DNA of 12,445 bases from CAZOEL01 sp964578835 (GCA_964578835.1 CAZOEL010000123.1:1-12445); one strand, 5' to 3'; positions 1-7,317 are shown, numbered from the stretch's first letter. The notes: generated by a model from the letters alone, not told the origin. Program-made: numbers and translations.

Positions 1-131
1 ACTTAAAGAGAGCTCATAAACCATTTTACTGCTTTGTGCACCTGCTCAATGTCGGGTATCACATTCCATAAAGATAGAAAGATGAGACGGAGCATCCGGA
101 TATAAGCTGAAAGCCATCATTGGGTCGGTCT

Positions 132-177
132 GGTGACTCGAAAATGGGGATTTTGCGGTGGTGACTTATTGGTGACT
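132..177 (+). repeat. Three GGTGACT direct repeats
   Basis: The heptamer GGTGACT occurs at 132-138, 160-166 and 171-177. Two of the copies (132 and 171) are followed by C. They sit on one side of the tRNA-derived core site, where arm-type integrase binding sites would be expected. That role is inferred from position only. Confidence 0.45.
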
Positions 178-183
178 CAAAGT

Positions 184-214
184 AAAAAGGCTTACGGAAG
201 ATTATCCGCAAGCC
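184..214 (-). terminator. Rho-independent terminator after the tRNA 3' end
   Basis: On the minus strand a 10-bp stem (205-214 pairing with 189-198, one mismatch) encloses a 6-nt loop and is followed by five T residues (184-188). It lies 12 nt beyond the CCA end of the tRNA fragment, as expected for a tRNA terminator. Similar hairpins are also common beside phage-type attachment sites. Confidence 0.65.
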
Positions 215-226
215 CTTTGATTTTCC

Positions 227-276
227 TGGAGCCGGCGATGGGATTCGAACCCGCGACCTGCTGATTACGAATCAGC
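227..276 (-). other. tRNA-Thr(CGU) 3' fragment, probable att site
   Basis: Read on the minus strand, this is the 3' part of a tRNA. There is a 17-nt anticodon arm (GCTGA / TTCGTAA / TCAGC, anticodon CGU, threonine), a 5-nt variable loop, a T arm with the TTCGAAT loop, the acceptor strand CGCCGGC, discriminator T and CCA. The sequence upstream of the anticodon arm cannot form a D arm, nor a 5' acceptor strand complementary to CGCCGGC, so the gene is not complete. The T stem also carries a C-A mismatch (CCCAT where CCCGT is expected), so this copy is not under tRNA selection. Integrases of the tyrosine family commonly use exactly this part of tRNA genes and leave a duplicated 3' half at one end of the inserted element. 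I therefore read it as an attL/attR-type scar; which side is the element cannot be settled here. Confidence 0.75.
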
Positions 277-419
277 GACTAGCCTTAAGCCCCAGGGAAC
301 CAAAAGTAATCATAGGTAGTTATTTCTCAGCAATTTCGCCATATTGTCAACTTTTCCCCTTCCGTTGATTTTCACCATTAATACCTTAGTCTACCCTTTG
401 TTACCCGGCTTCTTTTCGG

Positions 420-441
420 ATTTGGGCAAAATTTGGGCAAA
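420..441 (+). repeat. Perfect 11-bp tandem repeat
   Basis: ATTTGGGCAAA occurs twice head to tail (420-430 and 431-441). It lies about 145 bp from the tRNA-derived core on the side opposite the GGTGACT copies. Paired short direct repeats at this distance resemble integrase arm-type binding sites, but an ancient coding origin cannot be excluded. Confidence 0.5.
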
Positions 442-530
442 ACCGCTGAGCGATTAAGTCGCTGTTATAACAAGAAGAGAGGCGGTGATAAGAAATGCAC
501 TTCGGCAAAGTGAAAATCTCTGAATAAACG

Positions 531-561
531 ATCGAGCAGGTGTGGAAATTCTAAGCTCGAT
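531..561. promoter_or_regulatory. Inverted repeat before the ParB-like gene
   Basis: ATCGAGC (531-537) and GCTCGAT (555-561) form a perfect 7-bp inverted repeat with a 17-nt spacer, ending directly before the ribosome binding region of the gene at 584. It could be an operator for autoregulation, or a leader hairpin. The site itself is plain; the role is inference. Confidence 0.4.
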
Positions 562-583
562 AGCATAGAGGAAAGGATAAGAG

Positions 584-1501
584 ATGGAGTACACAGAATC
601 TACGAATGAAAAAATCCATGCTGATGAATTTCCCTGTGAGGCTCCTGCTGCTGGAGAGCGGGCGGAATGCTTCGAGGGTTCTGAATCGACCGCGATTGAG
701 CCTGTGAGTGCGGGTGAAATGCAGTTTCATGGGATGGCGAATGTCTTTCCCATGATGCCTGAAACGAGCAAGGAGTTCAAGGCGCTGGTTGATGACATGA
801 AGGAGCATGGCCAAAGGGAACCTATCCTTCTCTCAAGAGATGGTCGCATCTTAGATGGCCGCAACAGGTATCGCGCGTGTAGAAAACTTGGAACCGAGCC
901 AGCAGTAAGGACTTACGATGGCGATGAAAGCCCATCGGTGCTGATGGAGCTTGTCTTGAGCCTTAACATCCACCGGAGGCATCTCACTCCAAAAGAGCGA
1001 GCGGAGGCAGTGCTCGAGGCGGAGGACTTGGTCGCACAGCTTAGGCAGAAAGCGAGAGATCGTATCGTTGCCGGTGTCCACAATCCCTCAGCACCAACTG
1101 ATGCTGGGGAAGAGAGCTTGGAGACAGGAAAGACCAGCAAGATATTGGCAAGAATGGCAGGAGTTGGGTCGGCCACAATTGAGCGCGCTATCCGCGCGCG
1201 AAAGGAAAGAGATCGAGGTAGGCAAGCTCAGACGAGTGAAAGGCTGCAGTCTGCGGTTAAACGCCGTGATGAGTCGAGTCTTCCCTTTAAGCATCTGAAA
1301 GAAGCAATCCCAGCATTGAGCGCGAAGGAGCTTTCTGAGATAACGCTCTCTGCACTAAGAGAAAAACGAATCGGAAGAGAAGAGCTGTCAAAGCTTTGTA
1401 TGGCTGCCATAAAGCAGTTGAAAGAAATCGGTCTTGAGACGGATGAACTGCGTGTCATGGTGAATCGCGTGCTGGATGGTTCTCAAGCCGGTTTTCACTA
1501 A
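584..1501 (+). CDS. ParB-like N-terminal domain DNA-binding protein
   Basis: This 305-residue protein has a ParB/sulfiredoxin-fold domain at about residues 45-135. Signature features are the DGRNRYRAC motif (91-99) and the following segment NIHRRHLTPKERA (129-141), which is typical of ParB-like proteins of mobile elements. A helix-turn-helix-like stretch lies near 182-203 (KTSKILARMAGVGSATIERA), and the C-terminal third is Lys/Glu-rich and predicted helical. The first 45 residues are acidic and low in complexity. Family members bind DNA in plasmid or chromosome partition, and others act as regulators or nucleases. No ParA ATPase lies beside it, so classical partition is doubtful and a regulatory role on an integrated element is as likely. 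The start is supported by AGGAAAGGA 6-13 nt upstream. The next gene follows after 98 bp and may be co-transcribed. Confidence 0.85.
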   Translation: MEYTESTNEKIHADEFPCEAPAAGERAECFEGSESTAIEPVSAGEMQFHGMANVFPMMPETSKEFKALVDDMKEHGQREPILLSRDGRILDGRNRYRACRKLGTEPAVRTYDGDESPSVLMELVLSLNIHRRHLTPKERAEAVLEAEDLVAQLRQKARDRIVAGVHNPSAPTDAGEESLETGKTSKILARMAGVGSATIERAIRARKERDRGRQAQTSERLQSAVKRRDESSLPFKHLKEAIPALSAKELSEITLSALREKRIGREELSKLCMAAIKQLKEIGLETDELRVMVNRVLDGSQAGFH

Positions 1502-1599
1502 TGCGGGCAGTCAGTTAACTCCCTGCAAGGGTGTCCGCTTAATGAACGATGCACTGATACGGCAAAAGGCGCCGTTTCGAGAGCATAGAAGGAAAAGAA

Positions 1600-2100
1600 A
1601 TGAGACAAACCATGGAAAACAATAAAGGGCATGAATTCAGGTCAATGGAAGATGCTGTTGAGAAGATAAACCGTGCTTGTGAGACGGAGGATAAGGATAT
1701 AGAACTGGCAATAGCTGCTATGCGCTATGTAATGAGTAATAGCCCACCAGAAAAGGTCAGGGGAGTCACGGAGGAGGACATCATGGTTTTGGACCATCTA
1801 GAGGCGATTGATACGTTTCTGGATATAACCGAGGCTGGCTGGGATCAATCTGGCAATGATTCCCTGCTAATTTACTATGGAATGGTTAAGAGCCGCGTGA
1901 TCGACACTGCTCCTCAGGGAGCCCAGCCGCGGTCGGAAAACTGGCTTCAGAAAGTCTTGGCTGAGTTTCCGGCAGAATATGAGAGGGACAAGTATCGATG
2001 TTACATGTATGTTGAGTTCTGCAAGGCCTTGGTTATGGATGAGCACGAGGCCTTTGAGGCAGTAGATAAATGGCAAAAGATACACTGTCCGACCGAATGA
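1600..2100 (+). CDS. Hypothetical acidic protein beside the ParB-like gene
   Basis: I do not recognise this 166-residue protein. It is rich in Glu and Asp, has no signal peptide or membrane segment, and looks helical, so it is probably a soluble cytoplasmic protein. Two Cys fall in the C-terminal part, one in RCYMYVEFCKAL with a second a few residues later, and another near the end. The start at 1600 follows an AGAAGGAAA ribosome binding site; the ATG at 1612 is a possible alternative. Its leader resembles that of the ParB-like gene (the octamer AGCATAGA just before both ribosome binding sites), which supports both being expressed genes of the same accessory unit. It is probably an accessory gene of the integrated element with no assigned function. 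Confidence 0.65.
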   Translation: MRQTMENNKGHEFRSMEDAVEKINRACETEDKDIELAIAAMRYVMSNSPPEKVRGVTEEDIMVLDHLEAIDTFLDITEAGWDQSGNDSLLIYYGMVKSRVIDTAPQGAQPRSENWLQKVLAEFPAEYERDKYRCYMYVEFCKALVMDEHEAFEAVDKWQKIHCPTE

Positions 2101-2640
2101 GACGCCGGAAACCTATTAAGGTGAGTGGTGTCAAAGCCGGTTGTGATCTAAAACCTATTGCCATGCTAATGTCTCTCCCTGGCTGCCCTCTTCCCGGAGC
2201 GGGCTTGCCAGGAAAACCTGGTGCAAAGGCGTCCGCCTGTGCAAAAACTCCCACCCACGAATCGATTTTCCAATCAAAAGCAGTCGGATCCAAAGATGGT
2301 GATAACATACCGGATCTGCTGCAAAGAAATCCGGGAGAAAGCGAGTATCCATGCCTCGACTGATAAAGAATAAAGAGATGCTGGATCGGCTTGCGTGATG
2401 CTTGGGAGGTGCATAGACTTGATCTTGGTAACAGTGGCCAGGGTGTAGGTCCGATATGCCACCTCATCGAGTGCTGTTCGGAAGATGATAGAGCACACTC
2501 TACCCGAGCAAACGCATCGACAGCCGTCTTTCAGAAATCCGGGATGAACCTTGGTGGCGGTATCGACCACAGAAGAAGATAAGATGAGATGAGATGGCAG
2601 CTGGCCTGCAAGATCGGCCTGTGTAGTGCAGGAGCATAGA
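2101..2640. other. 540-bp stretch with no recognisable gene
   Basis: Both strands have open frames here, including a 97-codon plus-strand frame at 2070-2363 and minus-strand frames of 144 and 150 codons. None has a clear ribosome binding site, a recognised motif or a natural amino acid make-up. The frames interrupt one another as in the pseudogenes just to the right, so this may be an older decayed gene. I cannot name it. Confidence 0.5.
2578..2597 (+). repeat. GATGA pentamer microrepeat
   Basis: Four near-identical pentamers lie in tandem (GATAA, GATGA, GATGA, GATGG), preceded by GAAGAA. This is a short simple-sequence tract some 45 bp before the GNAT pseudogene start. No function is evident. 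Confidence 0.5.
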
Positions 2641-3194
2641 ATGTCCCCAGTGAAAAGACCTCCAAAGATCATAGAAACGTCACGGCTCCATCTCCGACCT
2701 CCCGTGCTTGAAGATGCCGCATCCATATTCGAGACCTATGCAACAGACCCTCTCGTCACCCGTTATCTCATCTGGCGGCCCAACAACACTTCTGTCCAGG
2801 AAACTCGATCGTTTCTCGAGCGATGCGCTGCTTTATGGGCTGATCGATCGGCTTACCCCTGGGTGATTAAGAGAAGGGAAGACCAAAAGCTCATGGGCAT
2901 GGTCTAGGCTCGAATGGATGGCCACAGAGTTGAGCTTGGCTATGTGCTGGCAAGAGCCTTCTGGGGCAATGGCTACATGCCCGAGGCTGCGCGAGCGATT
3001 GTGACATGGGCTCTGAATCAGCCTGAGACTTACTGGGTGTTATCCGGCCGTGTGCAACGTCGAAAACACCGCTTCGGCCAGAGTGCTGGAAGAAAATCGG
3101 CATGCAGAGGGAAGGAGTCCTCAGGAGGTGGAGCATACGCCCGAACACAAGCGATGAGCCTTGTGACTGCTACTGCTATGCAATAACGAAGTAG
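2641..3194 (+). pseudogene. GNAT (RimJ/RimL-type) N-acetyltransferase, broken
   Basis: The start ATG follows AGGAG by 6 nt. The first frame encodes a RimJ/RimL-like GNAT N-terminus (ETSRLHLRPPVLEDAASIF, then a stretch ending KLMGMV) and then hits TAG at 2905-2907, where GAG would restore the chain. The same frame continues with VELGYVLARAFWGNGYMPEA, the typical acetyl-CoA-binding region. At about 3050 the homology moves one frame on (VCNVENTASARVLE), and at about 3092 it moves again (KIGMQREGVLRRW), ending at TAG 3192-3194. Each shift fits one extra base. Three lesions in about 185 codons mean no full enzyme can be made. The ancestral protein would have transferred acetyl groups from acetyl-CoA to an amine, perhaps a protein N-terminus or small molecule. 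Confidence 0.85.
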
Positions 3195-3251
3195 CTCTTA
3201 TGGACTATCCAGAAAAGGACTTCTTATAGCTAACACGATCTAAGGAGGAAA

Positions 3252-3572
3252 TTGTGTTGGCCCATGCTTCTTTGGAGCGACTACCTGAAGATTTTCATCG
3301 CCCTTGCGGTCATCGTGAACCCGGTCGGAGCCATACCAGTATTTGTGAGCCTTTCCGACAAGCCATCCCCCTGAAGATCGTAAGAGGACAGCACTCGTTA
3401 GCGCCGCAGCAACAGGAGTGGTGCGGATTGCATCTTCGGTGCTCGGAGAATCGGTTCTTCGCTTCTTTGGATCAGCATCGGCTCATTTCGGGTGGGAGGA
3501 GGCATTCTGCTCATCTTGCTCGCTGTCTCCATGTTCCATGCGCAGCCTACCCTTCGCGTAGAGATTGGATAG
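3252..3572 (+). pseudogene. MarC/UPF0056-family membrane protein, broken
   Basis: Reading from ATG 3264 gives MLLWSDYLKIFIALAVIVNP followed by VGAIPVFVSL, which is the first membrane segment and NPxGxxP motif of MarC-family integral membrane proteins. A TGA at 3372 ends this frame right after a C5 run. One frame on, the family resumes (ALVSAAATGVV, VLGESVLRFFG). Near 3475 it shifts again to GISIGSF RVGGGILLILLAVSM FHAQ, ending at TAG 3570-3572. So there are two single-base indels, and the C-terminal half of the family (about 200 residues in full) is absent. An AGGAGG lies at 3243-3248; it is 15 nt from ATG 3264 and 3 nt from an in-frame TTG at 3252, so the start is uncertain. A 138-codon frame at 3254-3670 crosses the gene but is Arg/Ser-rich noise. 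Confidence 0.8.
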
Positions 3573-3960
3573 CACACTTGCCACGACCGAGGAGAGATAC
3601 CACCTCTATATGCTCGAGATCGAGCTCACGAACAAGAATCTACAAGGAAGCGTTCAAACAGGCCGAATAGAAGTTCGCTCTCGTTGCCCATTGTCTTCGT
3701 GGCTTCAGACCGGGTTTCCGCTCAGAAAAAGATGAGATCGAATTTGGTGTGCGGGCGTTGCACAGAAGATTGCTTGATTTGCCTTGAATGAGTTCTCCTC
3801 ACAACATGCGTTATGCTATCCCTCACGATAAGAATTAAACATAGCGGTAAGTAACCGGATTCTTCGCTACAGTTGCCAACCTCTCCGTGGTATCATATCG
3901 ATCGGGATGTGATTCCCGTCCCCCCGGTATAATGCGTACATTCATTTTCTAGGCAGTTCC
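3573..3960. other. Gene-free stretch between MarC remnant and kinase
   Basis: No gene is recognised. One frame over about 3568-3720 (containing EERYHLYMLEIELTNKN) and another over about 3672-3785 (containing SEKDEIEFGVRALHRRLLDL) look mildly protein-like, but neither has a start or a recognised family. They may be debris of a gene that followed the MarC-like one. The last 60 bp hold the likely kinase promoter. Confidence 0.45.
3903..3933 (+). promoter_or_regulatory. Candidate -10 box and small palindrome before the kinase
   Basis: A consensus TATAAT lies at 3928-3933, 84 nt before the chosen kinase start. No good -35 hexamer is present at 15-19 bp spacing. Instead the inverted repeat CGGGA / TCCCG (3903-3907, 3914-3918) occupies that place, which might be an activator or repressor site. 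The evidence is sequence resemblance only. Confidence 0.3.
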
Positions 3961-4005
3961 ACGATGACTCCAGCTGGTTTTTTGTTGAAAAATGCATGTT
4001 TTTCC

Positions 4006-4011
4006 AAGGAG
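4006..4011 (+). promoter_or_regulatory. Ribosome binding site deciding the kinase start
   Basis: AAGGAG is 6 nt before GTG 4018. The upstream in-frame ATG at 3964 lacks a comparable site, so translation more probably begins at the GTG and the 18 codons before it are leader. Confidence 0.7.
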
Positions 4012-4017
4012 CTGAAT

Positions 4018-7000
4018 GTGAGTGATGAAGCTAAAACCAGAGAGCAACTCTTGGCTGAATTGTACGATTTGCGTAAACGGGTTGTTGACATGGAAGAGAT
4101 GCTTCGAGAAAACGAGGAACGATACGGAAATATTTCAAGCTCCATCTCCGATTTTGCCTTCTCATATATTAAGCCTTTGGACGGCGACTATGCGATAGAT
4201 TGGTTGATGGGCGCGGTTGAGAGAATAACGGGCTTTTCCACCCAGGGAGTTCTGAAGCGAGGGAGTTGGAGATTCCTTGTACACGCTGAAGATTTGCCTA
4301 TCTTCGACAGGAACGTCATGGGGCTTGAGCCTGGAGATTCCGCTCACTGTGTGCTGCGCTTATTACATCGGGATGGCTCAACTAGATGGATTCGGGCTTC
4401 CACTCGGGCTGTCGAGAGCAGCGGTCTTCCCGGGCAGCGCCGCCTTTTTGGGAGCTGTGAAGACATCACCGAACGTAAGCGAGCCGAGGATGATCTGAGA
4501 AATGAGGAGCATAAATATAGAGTGCTCTTTGAGGCTGCAAACGACGGGATCTTTCTCCATGGAACTACGGGCTTTGTGGACTGCAATGAAAAAGGAGCCA
4601 GCATGTATGGGCTCACGAAGGAGGAAGTTATTGGCCGCTCTCCTGCGGAGCTCAGTCCGGTTAGGCAGCCCGATGGGCGCTTATCCTCAGAAGTGGCGTC
4701 CGAAAAAATGCTGTCCGCCCTCAACGGCGCGCCACAAAGCTTCGTGTGGCAGTCCTTGAATGCCGATGGCGCCCCTTTCGATGTAGAGATCACTCTAAAT
4801 CGGGTCGAGATAGGCGACGATATTCTCATGCAGGCTATCGTTCGAGACATCACGGAGCGCAGGCGGGTTGAAGAAGCTCTCAGGCGGTCCGAAGAGGAGA
4901 AGTCTGCAATCCTCAATGGCCTCAAGACAATCCTGATCGAGTATCTTGATCCGCAGATGCGCATCATCTGGGCCAATGGCGCCAGAGGCAAGGCCGTTGG
5001 AGAGGCGCTTGAGAATCTCAAGGGGAAGCACTGCTACGAGGCGATTGGAGGACTGAACAGCCCCTGTGAGGGGTGTACTGCGGCAAGGGCGCTTAGGACT
5101 CGCAAAATAGAGGAAGGAGAGTTCACTACTTCAGATGGAAGGACGCTTCTTTTTTGTAGCAGCCCGGTTATGCGCAACCTGGAGGTTGCTGGAGTGGTCC
5201 ATGTTGCAGTCGATATTTCAGAGCGTAAACATTCTGAGGAAAAGCTTCTAAAGTTGAACCGTAAATTGAGCGCAATTATCGAGTGCAACCACTCCCTGAT
5301 TCGTTCAACCGATGAGCAGACGCTCTTAAACGATATATGTCGCATCATCTGTGAAGCCGGTGGGTATCGCATGGCCTGGGTGGGCATTGTTGAGCGTGAT
5401 AAAGGAAAGAGCGTGAAGCCGGTCGCCTGGGCTGGCGCAGAGGATGGGTATCTTGACAAGGTGCGCATCACATGGGCGGACACGGAACGTGGAAGAGGTC
5501 CCACAGGCACATCTATCAGGACTTGCGCGCCCATTGTCGTACGCTATGACGAGCACCACTTGGATCTCACTCCCTGGAGGGCGGAGGCGCTAAAACGAGG
5601 CTATGTCTCGGCCATCGCTCTTCCACTCTTAATTAATGGAGAAGCGCTGGGGAGCCTAAGCATCTATTCCTCAGAGCCAAAGACTTTCGATGCCGAGGAA
5701 GTCGAACTCCTCAGCCAGGTAGCCGGAAATCTCGCTTACGGTATTGAAGCCTTGAGAAGACGTCAAGGTCAAGAAGAGGCGGAGAAGACGCTACAGGAAA
5801 GTGAGGAGAGGCTGCGCACTCTCATCAACTCTACTCCGGACATTGTGTGCTTCAAAGACGCCGAAGGGCGGTGGATGGAAGCAAACCATACGAACCTTGA
5901 ACTTTTTGAACTGACTGGAGTGGACTACACCGGCAAGAATGACTCGGAGCTTGCCGGGCTCAGTGAATGTTGCCGGGATGCGCTCCTTGCCAGTGAAAAG
6001 ACTGACGAATGGACATGGCAGGCTCATGAGTCCACCCGGCGTGATGAGATCATTCCCCGCCCGGACGGAACGACTAAGACATTCGATATGATCAAAGTCC
6101 CGCTGTATAATGAAGATGGAAGCCGAAAGGGCCTGGTGGTTTTGGGCCGTGACGTCACTGAACGTAAGAGGGCCGAGGCAGAGAAAGAAAAGCGCGAGGC
6201 CCAGCTTCGGCAGACCCAAAAGCTTGAAGCCATAGGAATCCTGGCGGGTGGCATCGCCCACGATTTCAACAACCTCCTTATGGCTATCCTTGGAAACATC
6301 CAGCTCATGATTGGGATGATACAGGATGAGAAGAGCATGCGCCGGTTGCAAAACATGGAAAAGGTCGTACACGATGGAGCCAATATGGTTAAAAGGCTTC
6401 TGCGTTTTACGACCCGCGATAGAGACATCCATGTCATTCAGGAAGCGACCGATGTCAATGAAGCGATAAATGATACGGTTGAGCTCACTCGTCCTCGCTG
6501 GAAGCATGCAGCGGAGAGATACGGCCACAAGGTTGGTCTCAAGCTCGACCTTGAGCCCCATTGTCTGGTGCGCATCGAGGCATCAGACATTCGAGAGATA
6601 TTGATGAACCTGATCTTCAATGCGCTCGACGCCATGCCTTTAGGTGGAACCATCACCATTAAAAGTCGTTGTCTCGTGGAGCGGGTGACGATCGAGGTTG
6701 CCGATACGGGAATAGGCATGAGCGAGGGAGTGAGCAAAAGGATCTTCGATCCCTTCTATACAACAAAGGGAGTGGAGAATTCGGGGCTCGGGTTGAGTGT
6801 TTGCTGGAGCCTCGTTACCCGCGCAGGAGGAGAGCTTCGGGTCGAAAGTGAGCAAGGCGAGGGGAGCGTCTTCCTGATAGGGCTCCCGAGGGCTGGGACG
6901 GCGGAGGAGGTATCGAGCTCTCCTCAATCAAGGGAATGGAGCGGCTCACGACGGATCCTGCTCGTTGAGGACAATGTCGAGGTCCTGGGAATCATCCGGG

Positions 7001-7317
7001 ATATGCTTTGTTTAAAGGGACATTCGGTGGCGGCTGAAAGCCACGGATCGGATGCTCTAAAACGCCTTGAGGGCGAGGAATTTGATTGTGTCATAACCGA
7101 CCTTGGCATGCCGGATGTGGGCGGATGGGATGTCGCCACCAAGGCAAAAGCCAGGCGTCCCGAAATTCCAGTCATCATGATTACGGGCTGGGGTGAGCAG
7201 TTTGAGGGAGAGGATCTTTCCAGGAGGGGGGTTGATATGGTGCTCGCAAAGCCGGTGAGCTCCGATAAGCTTTTCGATGCCCTCAATCGTATGTTTGAGG
7301 CGGTTAAGGTAGGGTAA
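4018..7317 (+). CDS. Hybrid sensor histidine kinase, multi-PAS/GAF with receiver
   Basis: This is a 1099-residue protein counted from GTG 4018 (1117 from ATG 3964). It starts with a short coiled coil (about 5-35), then PAS (about 35-152, ending CEDITERKRAE), PAS (160-280, ending VRDITERRR), PAS with a Cys cluster (294-402), GAF (412-579), PAS (592-717, ending GRDVTERKRAE), HisKA with phospho-acceptor His748 in GGIAHDFNNLL, HATPase with N box near 864-868, DTGIGM at 896 and GLGLSV near 924, and REC with Glu984/Asp985, phospho-acceptor Asp1028 and Lys1078. All catalytic residues are present. There is no membrane segment, so it is a cytoplasmic sensor that autophosphorylates and passes phosphate to its own receiver. 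No partner regulator is adjacent, so the final target is unknown. The third PAS has C339, C350 and C353 (HCYEAIGGLNSPCEGC), which suggests a metal, Fe-S or redox role. Such PAS-rich kinases are frequent in Desulfobacterota and relatives. Confidence 0.93.
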   Translation: MSDEAKTREQLLAELYDLRKRVVDMEEMLRENEERYGNISSSISDFAFSYIKPLDGDYAIDWLMGAVERITGFSTQGVLKRGSWRFLVHAEDLPIFDRNVMGLEPGDSAHCVLRLLHRDGSTRWIRASTRAVESSGLPGQRRLFGSCEDITERKRAEDDLRNEEHKYRVLFEAANDGIFLHGTTGFVDCNEKGASMYGLTKEEVIGRSPAELSPVRQPDGRLSSEVASEKMLSALNGAPQSFVWQSLNADGAPFDVEITLNRVEIGDDILMQAIVRDITERRRVEEALRRSEEEKSAILNGLKTILIEYLDPQMRIIWANGARGKAVGEALENLKGKHCYEAIGGLNSPCEGCTAARALRTRKIEEGEFTTSDGRTLLFCSSPVMRNLEVAGVVHVAVDISERKHSEEKLLKLNRKLSAIIECNHSLIRSTDEQTLLNDICRIICEAGGYRMAWVGIVERDKGKSVKPVAWAGAEDGYLDKVRITWADTERGRGPTGTSIRTCAPIVVRYDEHHLDLTPWRAEALKRGYVSAIALPLLINGEALGSLSIYSSEPKTFDAEEVELLSQVAGNLAYGIEALRRRQGQEEAEKTLQESEERLRTLINSTPDIVCFKDAEGRWMEANHTNLELFELTGVDYTGKNDSELAGLSECCRDALLASEKTDEWTWQAHESTRRDEIIPRPDGTTKTFDMIKVPLYNEDGSRKGLVVLGRDVTERKRAEAEKEKREAQLRQTQKLEAIGILAGGIAHDFNNLLMAILGNIQLMIGMIQDEKSMRRLQNMEKVVHDGANMVKRLLRFTTRDRDIHVIQEATDVNEAINDTVELTRPRWKHAAERYGHKVGLKLDLEPHCLVRIEASDIREILMNLIFNALDAMPLGGTITIKSRCLVERVTIEVADTGIGMSEGVSKRIFDPFYTTKGVENSGLGLSVCWSLVTRAGGELRVESEQGEGSVFLIGLPRAGTAEEVSSSPQSREWSGSRRILLVEDNVEVLGIIRDMLCLKGHSVAAESHGSDALKRLEGEEFDCVITDLGMPDVGGWDVATKAKARRPEIPVIMITGWGEQFEGEDLSRRGVDMVLAKPVSSDKLFDALNRMFEAVKVG

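Larger units (their letters stand above)
1..583. other. Gene-free left end around an attachment site
   Basis: I find no convincing gene here. The stretch holds three GGTGACT copies, a minus-strand terminator hairpin, a tRNA-Thr 3' fragment, an 11-bp tandem repeat and an inverted repeat just before the first gene; each is listed separately. A minus-strand reading of about 31 codons ending near position 4 looks mildly protein-like but has no ribosome binding site or recognisable family. The layout of core site plus short repeats is what is seen where a genomic island or prophage has joined a tRNA gene. No integrase can be read in the visible part. Confidence 0.6.

Noticed and set aside
227..303. 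Complete tRNA gene
   Set aside because: The region where the D arm and 5' acceptor strand should be does not pair with the 3' acceptor strand CGCCGGC, so only a 3' fragment is present.
1554..1580. Small hairpin ACGGC / GCCGT as a terminator after the ParB-like gene
   Set aside because: The stem is only 5 bp and is followed by no T run; it lies just before the next ribosome binding site.
2070..2363. 97-codon plus-strand frame overlapping the end of the unknown acidic protein gene
   Set aside because: No ribosome binding site, Pro/Gly/Lys-rich composition with no recognised motif, and no family recognised.
3254..3670. 138-codon plus-strand frame with GTG start after AGGAGG
   Set aside because: The MarC-family sequence is read in the other two frames across the same bases; this frame is Arg/Ser/His-rich with no motif.
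4344..5021. 225-codon minus-strand open frame inside the kinase gene
   Set aside because: Ser/Arg-rich antisense shadow of a complete, motif-verified kinase frame.
5791..6561. 256-codon minus-strand open frame inside the kinase gene
   Set aside because: It lies opposite the PAS-HisKA region, whose plus-strand motifs are intact; no independent gene signal.
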